The translations under genes and the position numbers were made by a program. A model generated the notes under the pieces. That model saw nothing but the letters and a program-made list of their open reading frames with translations, had not been told where the DNA came from and made no database searches. A stretch of DNA of 64,000 nt from NCBI RefSeq assembly GCF_001949145.1, contig NW_019091659.1, positions 205,223 to 269,222 on the forward strand. Direction: 5' to 3'. The DNA comes from Acanthaster planci. Taxonomy: Eukaryota > Echinodermata > Asteroidea > Valvatida > Acanthasteridae. Each line of letters opens with the position of its first letter. Position 1 is the first letter of the stretch. Shown in pieces: positions 11,701 to 24,330 of this stretch.

Positions 11701-14700
11701 ATTGCACAGCAAGTTACCCAGAAATTTAATATACGTGTAGCTCTACCATTTACTTGGGCATAGAGAGGCCAGGTGCATGAATCAAGTGGCCCAGGTAGCT
11801 CCATCACTGGTCATTTGCAGTGGCACCTGCCAATGGAAGCACAGTATAGGCATTGTGGTAACCGTTGTACGGAGCAGCTGTTCTGGGCACCTGGCACAAA
11901 CCCTAACACAAGGCTTTGTGCCATCGATTCGGCCATCAAAATGTCCAGTGAAGCATTGCTGTGTTTGTGTACATGTACGTGCACCGGAAATCATCTCAGT
12001 CAGCAGGATACATGTAGTTGTTGAAATGACTTGTACTGTGTCTTAGGCTCTGCCCTAAAATACAAGCAAAACTCTGCCGTTGCGGTCAGATACCCTACAA
12101 AAAGGACACTCCCCCCCTCCCCACTTTATGCAGGGCCTGTATTGGGGTCTTAATGAATCAGCCTATTAATGGCTGATGCCTGATGGTCTTACAACTGCCC
12201 CCCCCCCACTTTGAAAATCATTCTGCTGCCACTGAATTGGGTGCCCATGGTGTCTCCGCCCCTGCCCAAGAAAGCTGAGGCATAGTGGATGGTGTATGTC
12301 AAATTAAAACTTGTGTGCTCAAGAAAGTAAGTTTCATCTTGTGACCATCGATCTTGACCACTCAGCTATTCACAGCTGTGCATCTGTGGGCCTGATTAGT
12401 TTAGTTTTCTTTTTTAACAAACAAACAGTGCGGACTATGTGATTGTCGCTGGTCATTATCCGGTGTGGTCTATAGCAGAGCATGGGCCTACAGATTGTCT
12501 GGTATCCCGGCTCAGACCCCTGCTTATCAAGTACAATGTCAGTGCTTATTTCTCCGGGCATGACCACAATCTTCAGGTAAGTTTCAATTTAAGAAAAAAA
12601 AATTCTTGAGTAGATTTCCCTTTTTCAGCTGACGCCCCCAAAATAAAATCTTGAAAATTTTCCCACATGCTAAAATGGTGGGTGGGGAGGTTGTCAAGCA
12701 ATATTATACGGTCCGATGTTGTTCACACTTTTTCTCCTCATTGGTTGAGAACCAGCATTTGTCCTTATATACGTGTATAATGAGGCTTGTGCTCTGTACG
12801 ACGATAATCATGCATTTTTTTATACAGAGATACTTTTAGTTCAACTGAAGTAACATCCACACATGTTTCTGATGCTAGAATTTGTCACGGTATACTTGTT
12901 ATGACAGGTTGATCATCCCATGGTAATTGAAAAAGTTTTAGGGATGAAGCTCACATATTGAAATTGACTAAATCTTTAGAACTTCAAACATCACAACCAA
13001 GAAAATTAATGTGATTTATCAAATCAGAAGAGAATAAAACCTTTCACCTATGGGGTGTCGGTTTTATTTGCAGCTAAAAGAACTGTGTTTGTTTGATATC
13101 TTTTCAATTTTTTTAATCCTAACCCCCAAGCATATCATTTAGCCTACAGGACTCATGCAAAATACTATGTAGTAGTCTGAGCCGGAAGGACCTAGCCCTA
13201 TAAATTATTGTATCTGGCTAGGGCACTTCCATTGCTACTTGAACAGAGAACAATAACGTTATGCATTCATAGTGCCACAGGACTGTGTGGTACATGAATG
13301 GCTTCAGGGAACAATTAGGTCACGTCCTCATACAAGCAGTAGTGCTGTATGCTACATTTTACTACTAAGTAGTCATTTTTAGTATTCGGTACACGTAGGG
13401 TTATAAGGTTAAAGTGTGTCAAAATGAGTAAAACTATTGAACTGTAAAGTAGTGCAGATTCTTCAAGCTTAGTCGCTTTATTTTGACCATGATAAGAAAT
13501 AAGGGGCTGGTAACTGGCTATAACATAAAAAAGGAATAACCAATAATGAGTAAAAAGAAACCTAAATTAAACATAAAACAATAAAAGTAAACGAGAACTT
13601 CAGCTGAATATCATCAACATTGAAATACCAACTGGAGTGAAGACCAAGTTTCAATCCTCAAAGAAAGAGTGTAATAACAACCAGGTAAATGATCGTACTA
13701 CTGGCAATCCGAAGAACACAAGCAGAATAATCAGTCTCCAAACACAAAAATATGTAAGTCTTGAGCCATCAGTGCTGTACGAGTATCCTGGAACATTGAT
13801 TTAGCAATGATAACATATCAATCACTTGGAAAACCTAAATAAGAAAAGTATAGCTTCATGGCCAAAACAGCTATATCGATATGGAATGCCTTGTAGTCCT
13901 ACAGCACTCACAGCATATAACAAATGATAAACTCACATTCTAAATGTCAGCATTATACTCAGTACATCAGTGGATTATACTCAGTACATCAGTGGATTAT
14001 ACTCAGTAATATCAGTGGATCGACTGGTTGCTTGANNNNNNNNNNNNNNNNNNNNNNNNNNNNNNNNNNNNNNNNNNNNNNNNNNNNNNNNNNNNNNNNN
14101 NNNNNNNNNNNNNNNNNNNNNNNNNNNNNNNNNNNNNNNNNNNNNNNNNNNNNNNNNNNNNNNNNNNNNNNNNNNNNNNNNNNNNNNNNNNNNNNNNNNN
14201 NNNNNNNNNNNNNNNNNNNNNNNNNNNNNNNNNNNNNNNNNNNNNNNNNNNNNNNNNNNNNNNNNNNNNNNNNNNNNNNNNNNNNNNNNNNNNNNNNNNN
14301 NNNNNNNNNNNNNNNNNNNNNNNNNNNNNNNNNNNNNNNNNNNNNNNNNNNNNNNNNNNNNNNNNNNNNNNNNNNNNNNNNNNNNNNNNNNNNNNNNNNN
14401 NNNNNNNNNNNNNNNNNNNNNNNNNNNNNNNNNNNNNNNNNNNNNNNNNNNNNNNNNNNNNNNNNNNNNNNNNNNNNNNNNNNNNNNNNNNNNNNNNNNN
14501 NNNNNNNNNNNNNNNNNNNNNNNNNNNNNNNNNNNNNNNNNNNNNNNNNNNNNNNNNNNNNNNNNNNNNNNNNNNNNNNNNNNNNNNNNNNNNNNNNNNN
14601 NNNNNNNNNNNNNNNNNNNNNNNNNNNNNNNNNNNNNNNNNNNNNNNNNNNNNNNNNNNNNNNNNNNNNNNNNNNNNNNNNNNNNNNNNNNNNNNNNNNN

Positions 14701-16234
14701 NNNNNNNNNNNNNNNNNNNNNNNNNNNNNNNNNNNNNNNNNNNNNNNNNNNNNNNNNNNNNNNNNNNNNNNNNNNNNNNNNNNNNNNNNNNNNNNNNNNN
14801 NNNNNNNNNNNNNNNNNNNNNNNNNNNNNNNNNNNNNNNNNNNNNNNNNNNNNNNNNNNNNNNNNNNNNNNNNNNNNNNNNNNNNNNNNNNNNNNNNNNN
14901 NNNNNNNNNNNNNNNNNNNNNNNNNNNNNNNNNNNNNNNNNNNNNNNNNNNNNNNNNNNNNNNNNNNNNNNNNNNNNNNNNNNNNNNNNNNNNNNNNNNN
15001 NNNNNNNNNGGTTGCTTGAGTTAAACGACAGTGGAAAGTAACCCTTGGTCTTTGGTCTGGCATGGCCAACTATGAGAATTGCCCTACGGTCCAGCTGCCT
15101 AATTGAAACCTCTTTACCTTAGACAAGGATGGAGAATTATGCACTGGGAACGGGAAAACATTACAGGCCACCATAGGTGGCTGGTTACATGCAGTAAACT
15201 AACCCACGATCCTTTGACAGTACTTTAAACCGATGAAAGAAATTGAAAAATTAGACCACATTCGTTTGCAAACAATTAAGCAGTGATGCTTAGTAACAAC
15301 ATATTGTTTAAAATGTGATGAAACCAACAATGGAATTGCTCCTTTTACGCTGAGAACCCTGGATGTTATTTCCCAACAAAAATGGGAATGTACATGTCTT
15401 TGTGGTGGATGCATGGATGTGATGTTGAACCTAGAATTTGATATTGGAAGGGACTTTCCAAAATCACATCCATGCCAGAAATCACAATCCAGGCCTAGTT
15501 GTTACAGTCTAATTACTCATGATGTGATGTTGGATTTTCCTGGATGTGATTCCTGGCTCAGATGTGATTTTGGTGGTGTGAATGTGATATTGGATAATCC
15601 TTACCAAAAATCGCATCCAGACGACTACAGTCACCTTTCCATTTTCGTCGAATCACAATGTGGTTTTGATGGTTTGGGTGTGATTTTGGTGGTGTGCATG
15701 TGATATTGGATAATCCTTACCACATTCACATCCAGACAAGTCGCTTTGCCATTTTTGTTTGGAAATTACATCCAGACCATTCACAGTGTTAATAAGCAGT
15801 TTGGTATTTCAAAAAGCATGGTCATTCGGGAACAATGTGTGCGAGTCCGCTCAGGGCTACGCTGCAAGGGCAGACCCCGCACATGCATCTGAATGAACTT
15901 GGATGGGCTTCATTTTGGGTATGCGCTGTTAACATACTGAACTGGCTTAATGTATTTTTTCTTCTTAATCCAGCATTTGCGGGAAGACAACTTGACAGTG
16001 GATTACTTTGTGATCGGGGCTGGCCACATCATCGACACTTCCGAAAGTCACAAGGACAGTGTACCCCACAACTCCCTCAAGTTCCACTATGCAGACATTG
16101 CTGGTAAGGGAGGCTTTGCCTATGTGCAGACGACACCAAAGAGTATGCGGCTGATCTTTTCTGATGGGTTGGCTGGTAAGGATTTATACTCGGCCGAAAT
16201 CAGACCCCGATCCAAGGTTACAAGGTTAAACTAG
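5789..16234 (+). CDS. ACP5: Tartrate-resistant (purple) acid phosphatase, ACP5-like, six exons, complete
   Basis: Exons are 5789-5864, 9011-9207, 9828-9952, 10710-10913, 12429-12576 and 15974-16234; all junctions keep frame and follow GT-AG, giving 336 aa (human ACP5 is 325). Residues 1-19 form a signal peptide with a hydrophobic FLVLVLVF core, so the product is secreted or lysosomal. The binuclear metal centre is complete: Asp36 (GDWGG), Asp74 and Tyr77 (GDNFYDFGI), Asn113 with catalytic His114 (GNHDW), His210 (AGHYPVW), His245 and His247 (GHDHN). Their spacing matches the mammalian enzyme almost exactly. Five N-glycosylation sequons are visible. The Cys pair in TQVLC and TDCLV matches the family disulfide. 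The family hydrolyses phosphomonoesters at acid pH with an Fe-Fe or Fe-Zn site. The start is the only ATG giving a signal peptide; the 974-bp assembly gap lies in intron 5 and costs no coding sequence. Confidence 0.96.
7209..7805. mobile_element. ~597-bp non-autonomous TTAA-type DNA transposon, copy 1
   Basis: The element is bounded by TTAA on both sides. The terminal inverted repeats are AGGATCCAGGAAAT at the left and its near-perfect complement ATTTCCTGGTTCCT at the right. A second copy of nearly the same length lies at 50962-51555. TTAA target duplications are used by Kolobok and piggyBac families; the AGG termini fit a Kolobok-like element better than piggyBac's CCC. It has no transposase ORF and sits in ACP5 intron 1. 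Confidence 0.75.
9228..9345 (+). repeat. Dispersed repeat family C, copy 1
   Basis: Contains ATCAGGCATCAGCCATTAAT and flanking sequence that recur in reverse complement at 12100-12262. Both copies lie in ACP5 introns, 2.9 kb apart in opposite orientation. No ORF. Confidence 0.55.
12100..12262 (-). repeat. Dispersed repeat family C, copy 2 (inverted relative to copy 1)
   Basis: Read on the minus strand it matches 9228-9345, including the ATCAGGCATCAGCCATTAAT block preceded by a TTTTCAAAGT stretch and a G-run. It lies in ACP5 intron 4. Confidence 0.55.
13954..14020. repeat. 22-bp tandem repeat, three units, abutting an assembly gap
   Basis: The unit TATACTCAGTACATCAGTGG followed by AT occurs twice exactly (13954-13975, 13976-13997) and once with a one-base insertion. 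The tract runs to within 16 bp of the N gap, so the gap may contain more units. Confidence 0.8.
14036..15009. other. Assembly gap (974 N)
   Basis: Unresolved bases inside ACP5 intron 5. GGTTGCTTGA is present immediately on both sides (14026-14035 and 15010-15019), which suggests overlapping contig ends or a repeat. The long ORFs spanning it are artefacts of N translation. Confidence 0.99.
15571..15763. repeat. Local direct duplication, ~107-bp period
   Basis: GTGTGAATGTGATATTGGAT and the following AATCCTTACCA at 15575-15610 recur at 15690-15720 with few changes; both are followed by ACATCCAGAC-like sequence. The surrounding 15415-15570 stretch contains further degenerate TGATGTTGGA/ATCACATCCA blocks, so this is a small tandem array in ACP5 intron 5. 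Confidence 0.65.
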
Positions 16235-19200
16235 GACACGTGCAAACCTAGCATGCCTAGTGTGGACAGTTGTTTTTGTAGTCAAGACAAGAGATGCTTA
16301 ATTTGCTTGTACCATCACAGTGAACACTCTTTTAGCTGGATTTTTATTGGTTTTCTGAAATGTTTCTTATCCTTTTGGTGGCTGTGATAAGTCTATCCAG
16401 GAATTCCACCGAAACTTTTTCCAGAAAACAAAGTGGCCTTCTGTGGTCGACATGGCTTAGTCCCCAAAAGGTTCGTGTGAACCACTTTTTGTTCAAGGGT
16501 CCACACTAACTCAAGTGAGGATCTCAGAACCAATTTTTTGTTTTTTTAGTGGGGTAGGGGTGAGGGTAAACTTGTTTTGGGGTCCCAAAATTTGGAAATT
16601 TTTGCAAGTAGCCCTCAGTCTTTCTGAGGGGTGAGGCTACATTTTGGGCTTTTCACCCAATGAAGTAGACGAAGTTGTTCCGAAAGAAAAAAAAATTGGG
16701 AGAGGGGCATGGCCTCATCCACCCTTGCTCTCCCCTGTGAAAAGATTTACACCTTTGTCACTGAATTCTGCTGGATTTAGTTGACTGTATCGGCTTCAGT
16801 GGGATACTTTGTTAGATTCAGCACAATTCCCCAAGAATTCCTAAAAGTTTTTTTTTGAAGTCCAGTGTACGCAACAGGAAAACCAATACTCTGAACAACG
16901 AAAAACACATTTTCCCCCCTTTTTTTTGGGGGGGGGGGAATACAAGATTCATTGTACCAGTCGTTCACATTTTTTCGGGGTGGATGGTTCGATGGAGTTA
17001 GCTGGCCTTCTCTTTAACTACAGGCATATGGTACATTTGAAGTTCACTCATTAATTAACCCTAACAGTCCTCGGTCCTCCAACAGGTGAAGGATTGAGGA
17101 GTGTTAAGGACTGTACTTGAATTGGGGTTTTTTTTTGTGTAGGGGTACCTCTTGCAATCCTTGGCCATGTTGTCAGTAATATGTATTATCAAGTGTCTGT
17201 AACTTTTTTATTTTCATATTGGCAGAAATTCTTCCAGTTCGTATCAGTGTGCACACAGGTTTTCAATTTGGCTGGGAAATGCCACTTTAAGTAGGTTTCT
17301 CTGGCTGGGTTGATTTAAAAATTACCCAGATAAGCATAACGCCCTCTCAAATTTGTTTAACAATGAGTGCACTTGCATTTGAACAATAGAAAAGTCCACT
17401 GATTTTCTTCTTTGAGCCATCTTGAAAGTTCAGTGAAAGGTAAAAAGTTGTCTTGGTGAGGCTTGTTCTTGCATTCAAATTCATCAGAAGCCTTGGAAAG
17501 AGCTTGATCACAATAGTCTTGAATTTCATTTAATCAAGTGACATACAATATCAACATGTAAGACAATTCACATTTGTTTGTGTACATGTATGTGGCAACT
17601 GTGCTGTCATTCCTATTTGCATATCCTATTCACAGACATACATGTATTGTTTATATAAAACTGAAGAATTTTGGCTAACGTGTTGCATCTTTTCCATGTT
17701 GTGCTATTATAAAGCAGTATTGACTTTCTTTAACACTCCTATGCAAAGGCACATTCTTGACTAAGTTGTCCTATCAGCCAAATCAGACAAATGACACGGT
17801 TGTCTGTACTGGCTGGGTTAAATCAAGTGGAAAAAATTTTTGACTGTCTGTGACTGTCATAGCAAAAGGTTTAATATGATGAATGGTAATTAATTTTTCG
17901 TACACAAGGCAGTATTTGATACATGAATAAACACCAAAGCACATAATACCAAAGTATTTTTAAAAATGTCAAGCAGCTCCAGTGTACCCCTACACATGAA
18001 ACTGAACGACATCAACTGTGCCCACACTATCAGGACACAGGTCATCCCGTGTGCTACCAGATATTTATAGATTAAAGTGCTATAACTTGAGCCACTACAA
18101 TCAGTGCAATGTACTCTCAGTATAATTAGTGATGACAAACCAATTTTGGCAATGAAAGGAAAGACGCTAAAGTTGGTGAGAATTACGCACATGCAACAAG
18201 AACGTGTCTGGATGATGACTGCATGTGCAACATTGACAAAATGATCAACAGGAACAATTCGAATCAGTTTAAGGTAATCATGCACAGAGCAGAGGCATTT
18301 AAAAAGCTGCGACGCCAACTTAAATAAGCCATACACGAATAGATTTGTCATGTCTTTCTTTGTGATTATCAAACATGTCAAAGTACAGTGTACTTATGTA
18401 AATGTGATTAAGGAGTTGTCTTGATAAAGGATTTTTTTTCTCCAGTTCCAATCATGGTGTCATTTCTGTGACAATGGAGAGGTCTTGTTGACATACCGTA
18501 GCATGTAATTCATAATGCTTTCCCCAAAAAATTGGACCTTGATTAAGAAAGTTACCATTTTTTAGTGTCTCTGTCAGCACATCATAAACATGTATTTGCA
18601 AGAAAGTATTAATTTGTGCTTTATAGTTGAAACTATACTCAGGATATGTACATGTACTTACTAATATTCATAAAAAAGTCAATCCACTGAGTTTATATAA
18701 TGGAAATTTCTGACCATGTGCAGTACTTAATTAACCGATTGAGCCATTGGAAAAACAGGCTATAGAGTACCGAAGTGAATCTGGCACACAGTTGTTTGTA
18801 AAAGGCATGAGTGAAAGCCAGTGCGTGAACCAACACGCACCTGCACTCCACTCATGCACACCTCACTTCATGGTTCAGAATGTCACACTTCAGTATCTAT
18901 GTTGCCCGAATGAGACAACAGTGGTATACAGTATTAATTCTGTGACTACATTGTAGTGAGAAATTTTTCACTCTGCAGTATTTCAATATGCGTGACCTGT
19001 GTCTACTATTTTCGTTACATGTATTAGCGTGTAGTGATAGGTCGAAAGATATCCTGTGGAAAAACAACAGGCATGAGAGGAGTCGATATTTCAAAAACAC
19101 TTCGTACAAATGCATTTCAGTGTTTTTGTTAATAACATAACTGTATTGTGTATCAGTCTGGGGTATTGCCATATTTGGATGGGCTATTACCATATTTGGA

Positions 19201-22200
19201 TGGGCTATTACATATCTTGTGCAATCTGACCAATCACAAGGCCTGTTCCAGCAGACCATGATGGATTGTCGGTGTTAAGGGGTGCTCTCTTAAACATTGG
19301 AGCATATGGAACAAAAACCAAGGTTAAAAAATTCTGTTTGCAACACTTTGATTGGCAGTGCAAAAATAAAATCATTACTGACATGTATCAACTGGACGTT
19401 CTATATCATGTTTGTACCAATTCGATTTAAAATTCTTCGCTGCCAACTCGAGATAATTAGTGTTGAAGTTGGCAAAAAAATTCCTGTATCGGTAGGGGCA
19501 GAAAGGTGACGCCCATATATGGTTACACTCCCGACTGTGCACGAGTAAATATTGGCACTAGAACATTGTACAATTACAGTGCTTTCAAAAGTTCATACAA
19601 AATATCATAAAAGGTAATTGTGTCATTTGTTTCCTTTCAAGCTGTAATCTGGATTTGTTTTTATTTTTAAATTGAAGAGATGTTCAAACGATATAAACAT
19701 ATACAAAGTCAAAACGAAGCACTGTGGACATAATGGAAATTCCATTTACATGAAGATACAGGTTTCGAAACGAATGAGAAACAAATTAAAAGAACAAAAG
19801 ACTGCCGCCTTTGAAAAGTGATGTCACCAGTATCTTTTATTCACAGCAAAAGCCCGTACAAAATCTGCATTGAAAGAAATCTGAATAAAAATCCCCTCTA
19901 AATAAAACTTGCTTTCTTGATTTGTACATTGAAAAGCCTTAGCTGGGTAGAATCATGGAAACATATACATGTAATTCTCTGCTTTGCTCTAAGGTAGAGG
20001 CCGGTTTGGACTACACCATCACAATCTAACTGATAAAGAATTACAAAATAACCCCTGCCTTATGACAACGCCAGCAATCATCGGAAAGGGTGAAAAAAGA
20101 TGCGAGACCAACATAAGCTATACTTGCTGTAAGCTATATGAGCCAAATGCAATTCCTCAGTATAAGGCTGTGCAATGGTTAGTATTTGGTATATCAGTAA
20201 ATCCTTTTCTCACGATATCCAGTAATAATTCAAAGCGATTCGACTCAGAACAGTTGGGTTAGTTAACTGGCCACATGTATGTAGACGTCCTCTCTTTCAG
20301 AGTTAATGTGCAAAGTGTGTAAAATATGCCAAGCATGTCACTTATATGAAATTAACCAGAAATGCTCTCGATAAAACTAGAGATGTCATCAGAAAGGTGA
20401 GTGCATCATGACTCACACGTGTGTGACTCATTTCTGTAAACACTACAAGGATTCAATTTTGGAAACAGAAATACCCCAAATCAGATAACGGGGATGTGAA
20501 AGTGAACATAAGAAAGGACAATGACCCCCAACAGTCCTAAACTCAATAGAACTTTCATACACATTTGTGCTAGGGTTGAGAGTTAAGATCAATATGTTAA
20601 CATCATCTTGGCTTTGTTAATGTGACTAACAACAAACAAGGTGAAAGATGGAGTGGGGAACAGAATGGCAGGTGCCATAAATGTGTATTTGAATTTTCTA
20701 CATGAAAGTAAACATTGCTTTGTAATGTAATTTGTCAGTCACTGTAAAAAAAATTTGACACATTCAATTGGCCTGGGGACAAGAAGAATTTCTACAGAAG
20801 CAAGCATATACATAGCGCAAAGTGTGTACGGCAGCATTACGGAGAAGACGTTGTAAGTATGAATGCACAGTCTTTTGTGCCATGTGGAAGAGATGTCTGT
20901 AATGTGCGCAAAGCTCTTGCATCAAGCAATCCTACAAAATCACTGTTATGTGGCAAAGCGGTTACGCAGGTGCATCTGTACAACATGACACCCATGCTTC
21001 TTCAGTGTGGATAGGTGCATGTATTCCAGTCATTGCGGGGAAGCAAAACATTGTGGGGACACATCAGGGTCGTACCCTCCGTGTCGGTCAAAAGAGGAAC
21101 AGAAATTAGTCACCACATAAACAAGGAAATTCTATGCTGCACGCAATCAGGTGCGTGGACTTCCTATAGAGTAACTTGTTTGTTATATTTTACTGGCGTG
21201 AATGGGAAGTGATGACAGGGAAATGAAATGATCAAACCCACCTACAACTTGCGTGCACCTTTTAACAGATGCTGAAGCTATCTCAGAGCATGGCAAGTGC
21301 ATCTGTGTAGCATCCGTATTCATGGTTTAGCTTCATCTGCCCCACAATGCTTTGCAACATAATGGTACTTTCATTCCCTTTTAATTACTGCCTAGGTACT
21401 AACGAGTATGGCAATAACTTTGGCTTATTAGTTCACATTTGGCGTACCATGCACAACTTCCACTACCCCCCTTCCTGCATTGTTTTTATGCATAGTCTTA
21501 GCTGGCTGTCTTGAGAAGGCCATGTACATGTAGGTCTCAAATTTTCTTGGATGTTCAACTCATACAAAAGTGGTTTCCTGGAACCATCAGTTGGTGGTGA
21601 TTAAAATAAAAAGGTTTCTTCAACTTGGTTGGGTGTTGGGAAATCTAGACTAATAGAATTACATTTCCCAACGTACATGTACATACGCATTTAATGTCTG
21701 GAACTGGTAATTAAAATGTCACAACCACTTTTGTTATGACAGAGTTGATTTATCTTTATTCAAATCAGTGCTGACTCGGAAATTCATTAAGAAAGGGTTC
21801 CATTGCCCAAGCAGCATAATGTACAGTGGTATAGACAACAAATGACAGTGGATTCAAAACAAAACTTACATCATTAAAACAAGGACTAAGCTGCCTGTCA
21901 TTGTGCCAAGCAAACAGCAACGTGCAAATTACATCATGGATCTCACAAATAACATGTCAACTAAGAAGTTGAAAACACACGGGACTTCTAGGCCAGAGTT
22001 TTCAGCTGGAGGGTCAATCCACCTTAGACTGAAGAGGTTTCAACAACCGATTGAAGAAGGTCCAATTAAAAAAAAAGCAACACTGAGAAGTGAACCATTT
22101 TTTGCATTTTTTTTTACCTAACACCAAAAAGAATGTCATGGAATGATACTTGCTTCAACACCTGACCGTGGCCCACGCGGCCTCTTGAGGGCTCCACGCA

Positions 22201-22208
22201 CGCTCAAC
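16235..22208. other. Gene-poor stretch: ACP5 3' flank to ZRANB2 3' flank
   Basis: No exon recognised on either strand. The gene on the left ends at 16234 and the gene on the right (minus strand) ends at 25295, so this is convergent 3' sequence and probably includes long 3' UTRs. A plus-strand AATAAA at 17926-17931 and minus-strand AATAAA hexamers at 19836-19841 and 21755-21760 are possible poly(A) signals; none can be assigned. A 21-bp unit (ATTTGGATGGGCTATTACCA plus T) is doubled near 19172-19213. Confidence 0.5.
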
Positions 22209-22360
22209 CTCCATGAGCCTACTTGAGATATGGCGGGCACAACAGGAGGGCGCTACATGTACTTGGCTAGGGTAAAATCATCTGCGTTTGCTTTAAATTT
22301 AACCACTTCAAAAACAGCTCCCTCTTGTGTCCGCCACACCTCAAGTAGGCTCATGGAGCT
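22209..22360. repeat. Inverted-repeat element family D, copy 1
   Basis: CTCCATGAGCCTACTTGAG at the left is mirrored by CTCAAGTAGGCTCATGGAG at the right. The arms extend about 43 bp through GGCGGGCACAACAGGAGG and its complement. The inside contains a GGTAAAATCATCTGCGTTTG stretch. A diverged relative in the opposite orientation lies at 29115-29245. MITE-like, with no ORF. Confidence 0.7.
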
Positions 22361-22851
22361 TTTTCAAGCCTCATCTGTGCAAACTTAATGAAAATCACTC
22401 ATGCGTGGAAACAAGTAAAGGTGTCACCTGGTGCATGTTTTGCACATCATCCAGGGTGAAGTGGTTAAAACTATGGGCCTTGAGCTGGACCAAGAGAGGG
22501 CGCTATTTCCTTAGCAACAGAGGCTCCTTGGGTACAAACTGAACGACTAGGAAATGCAAGCGTTGTATTTCATGAATGAATACGTCTGACCAACGCGGCT
22601 CTTTTCAACTGATGAGGGGGTGCTTCTGCTCGAGGCAGACACACACCAATGTAGATGTCCAGGTTTTTACTGCATGTGCGTTGATTTTGTGGGTGGTGTT
22701 TTTGTTATGTTTGGAGCCAAATACTTGTATATGTAAGAACAGTCCTGTTGGCCATTTTCACTTAACCTCCAACACGACAAGCAATTTCTGCTGCACGCGC
22801 AGGGGTGGTGATAGCATACAAAGCAATGCATGCTTGATACACTGGTTCCTA

Positions 22852-23034
22852 TATGAGTAAAACGATTGCGGTTACACCATGGATCAATCTCTTTCTTGAG
22901 TATGTGTGGTTCTGAGAAGAAACGGGGAATAACTCAACGCTTCGAACAGTGTACTCTGTCCGTCTTCAGGAGACTGTCTCCTGAAGACGGACAGAGATTG
23001 ATCCGTGGTATAACCCCAATCGTTTTACTCATAT
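22852..23034. repeat. Inverted-repeat element with a perfect internal palindrome
   Basis: The outer arms are about 43 bp: CTATATGAGTAAAACGATTG plus a near-match of the next 23 bp at the left, and its reverse complement ending CAATCGTTTTACTCATATAG at the right. Nested near the right arm is a perfect palindrome (22954-22996): 21 bp, one unpaired T, then the 21-bp complement. The inner palindrome begins with CTCTGTCCGTCTTCAGGAGA. It probably forms a stable cruciform or RNA hairpin. It may be a MITE with a foldback, or two nested hairpin elements. Confidence 0.75.
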
Positions 23035-24149
23035 AGTTCTTTCACCATGAAAACCTTCAAGTCTTACACTGGTTCCTGTTGCAAGAAATAGCAAGAACAA
23101 TGAAAATGGCCAGGGGAACCAGTGACACAAAGTTTCTCCCGAACTCCAACAACCTCAACAGTGAACACTATTGGAAGCAACATAAACCTGTGTTACAAAT
23201 ATTTGCGCGAGTTAAGTCAGAGATCGTTTGTATAGATTTCAGTTGTATGCGTACAAGCATGTATTGTACAGTGTCTTTGGTCTGGCAGAATTTGTTCGGA
23301 GGTCTCAGTGCCTGTACAGTGTTGGAAGCAAGATTTTCCGTTAGACTGCAGAGTACATGTCAGCCGGTTTATACGACGCAATCAATTTGCACTGGTACAC
23401 AACTGCATTTCACAAAATACCTCACCTTGGAACTTCTAGCTGCAAAACAGTGTAACAGAAAATATTTCGCACATTTCTATTGCACCTGGCATTTAAACAT
23501 CTAAGTCTTGTCCAAAAAAGTGCTCTGAGTGAGAGTTTTGTAACAATCAGTGGGAGAACTGCAGCGAATGTGAACAGAAGTTTATTTCCAGAGGAGCGTT
23601 ATATAACGGATTCGCTTTGAACCAAATTCTAACTGTAACACAGGGCTGGAGATAAGACTTGTAACAAATCTAAACATGTCTAAATAATGTAATGGCAAAT
23701 CATGTACACATGGACCAGTGATGGATCCCAAACCTCAGAGAGGTTCAAAATCTGTTTTAAAGCCAAGTTAGTGATATATACATTTACTAAAATCAATGGG
23801 CTAGCAAGCATAGTAAAGGAATGGACATAAAAACGGTCAAAGGTCAAAAGAGCACACAGGAAGATTTGAAAGAGGCTATTGGTGCCACATCTGAATCTGG
23901 TTATTAGCTTTCGGCCGTGTTTTATAGGGGGGTGTTTTGGCGCTCTGATGCTTCGGACAAAAGACATCATTAGAATCAATCTATGGACGGATATGAAAGA
24001 TCCACGCCACGCAAGAACAAAACTCGGTGTGCATTTCACATAGAGATCACAGTTATTTCATGGGAACTCCCCAGGAGTGAACAGGCTTATGCACATTTAC
24101 TCGGACACGCTGAGCACAACCAATTAATGTTGGAATGCACAGTTGTCAG

Positions 24150-24330
24150 GGGTGTGAGCGGCTGCTTCAAATTAAAGCTGAAAACAGCGAGCAAAAAGCT
24201 GAAAACATAAAAAAAATTCCCATACTTTTGCACAGACCAGGGGTACCAAAAAAAAGCTGAAATTCCGAGTCAACATCTGAACAGAAAAGCCTGAAATCAG
24301 CTAAAAAGCTGAATTCTCACCGCCCTGGGT
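24150..24330 (+). repeat. Dispersed repeat family E, copy 1
   Basis: Repeated AAGCTGAAA and AGCTGAAATTCC-type words, ending in AAAGCTGAATTCTCACCGCC. The reverse complement of this pattern occurs at 49120-49265. Low complexity, so the exact ends are uncertain. It lies in the 3' flank of the ZRANB2-like gene. Confidence 0.4.

Noticed and set aside
13924-15069. Long ORFs on both strands of more than 330 aa
   Set aside because: Almost entirely translated N from the assembly gap.
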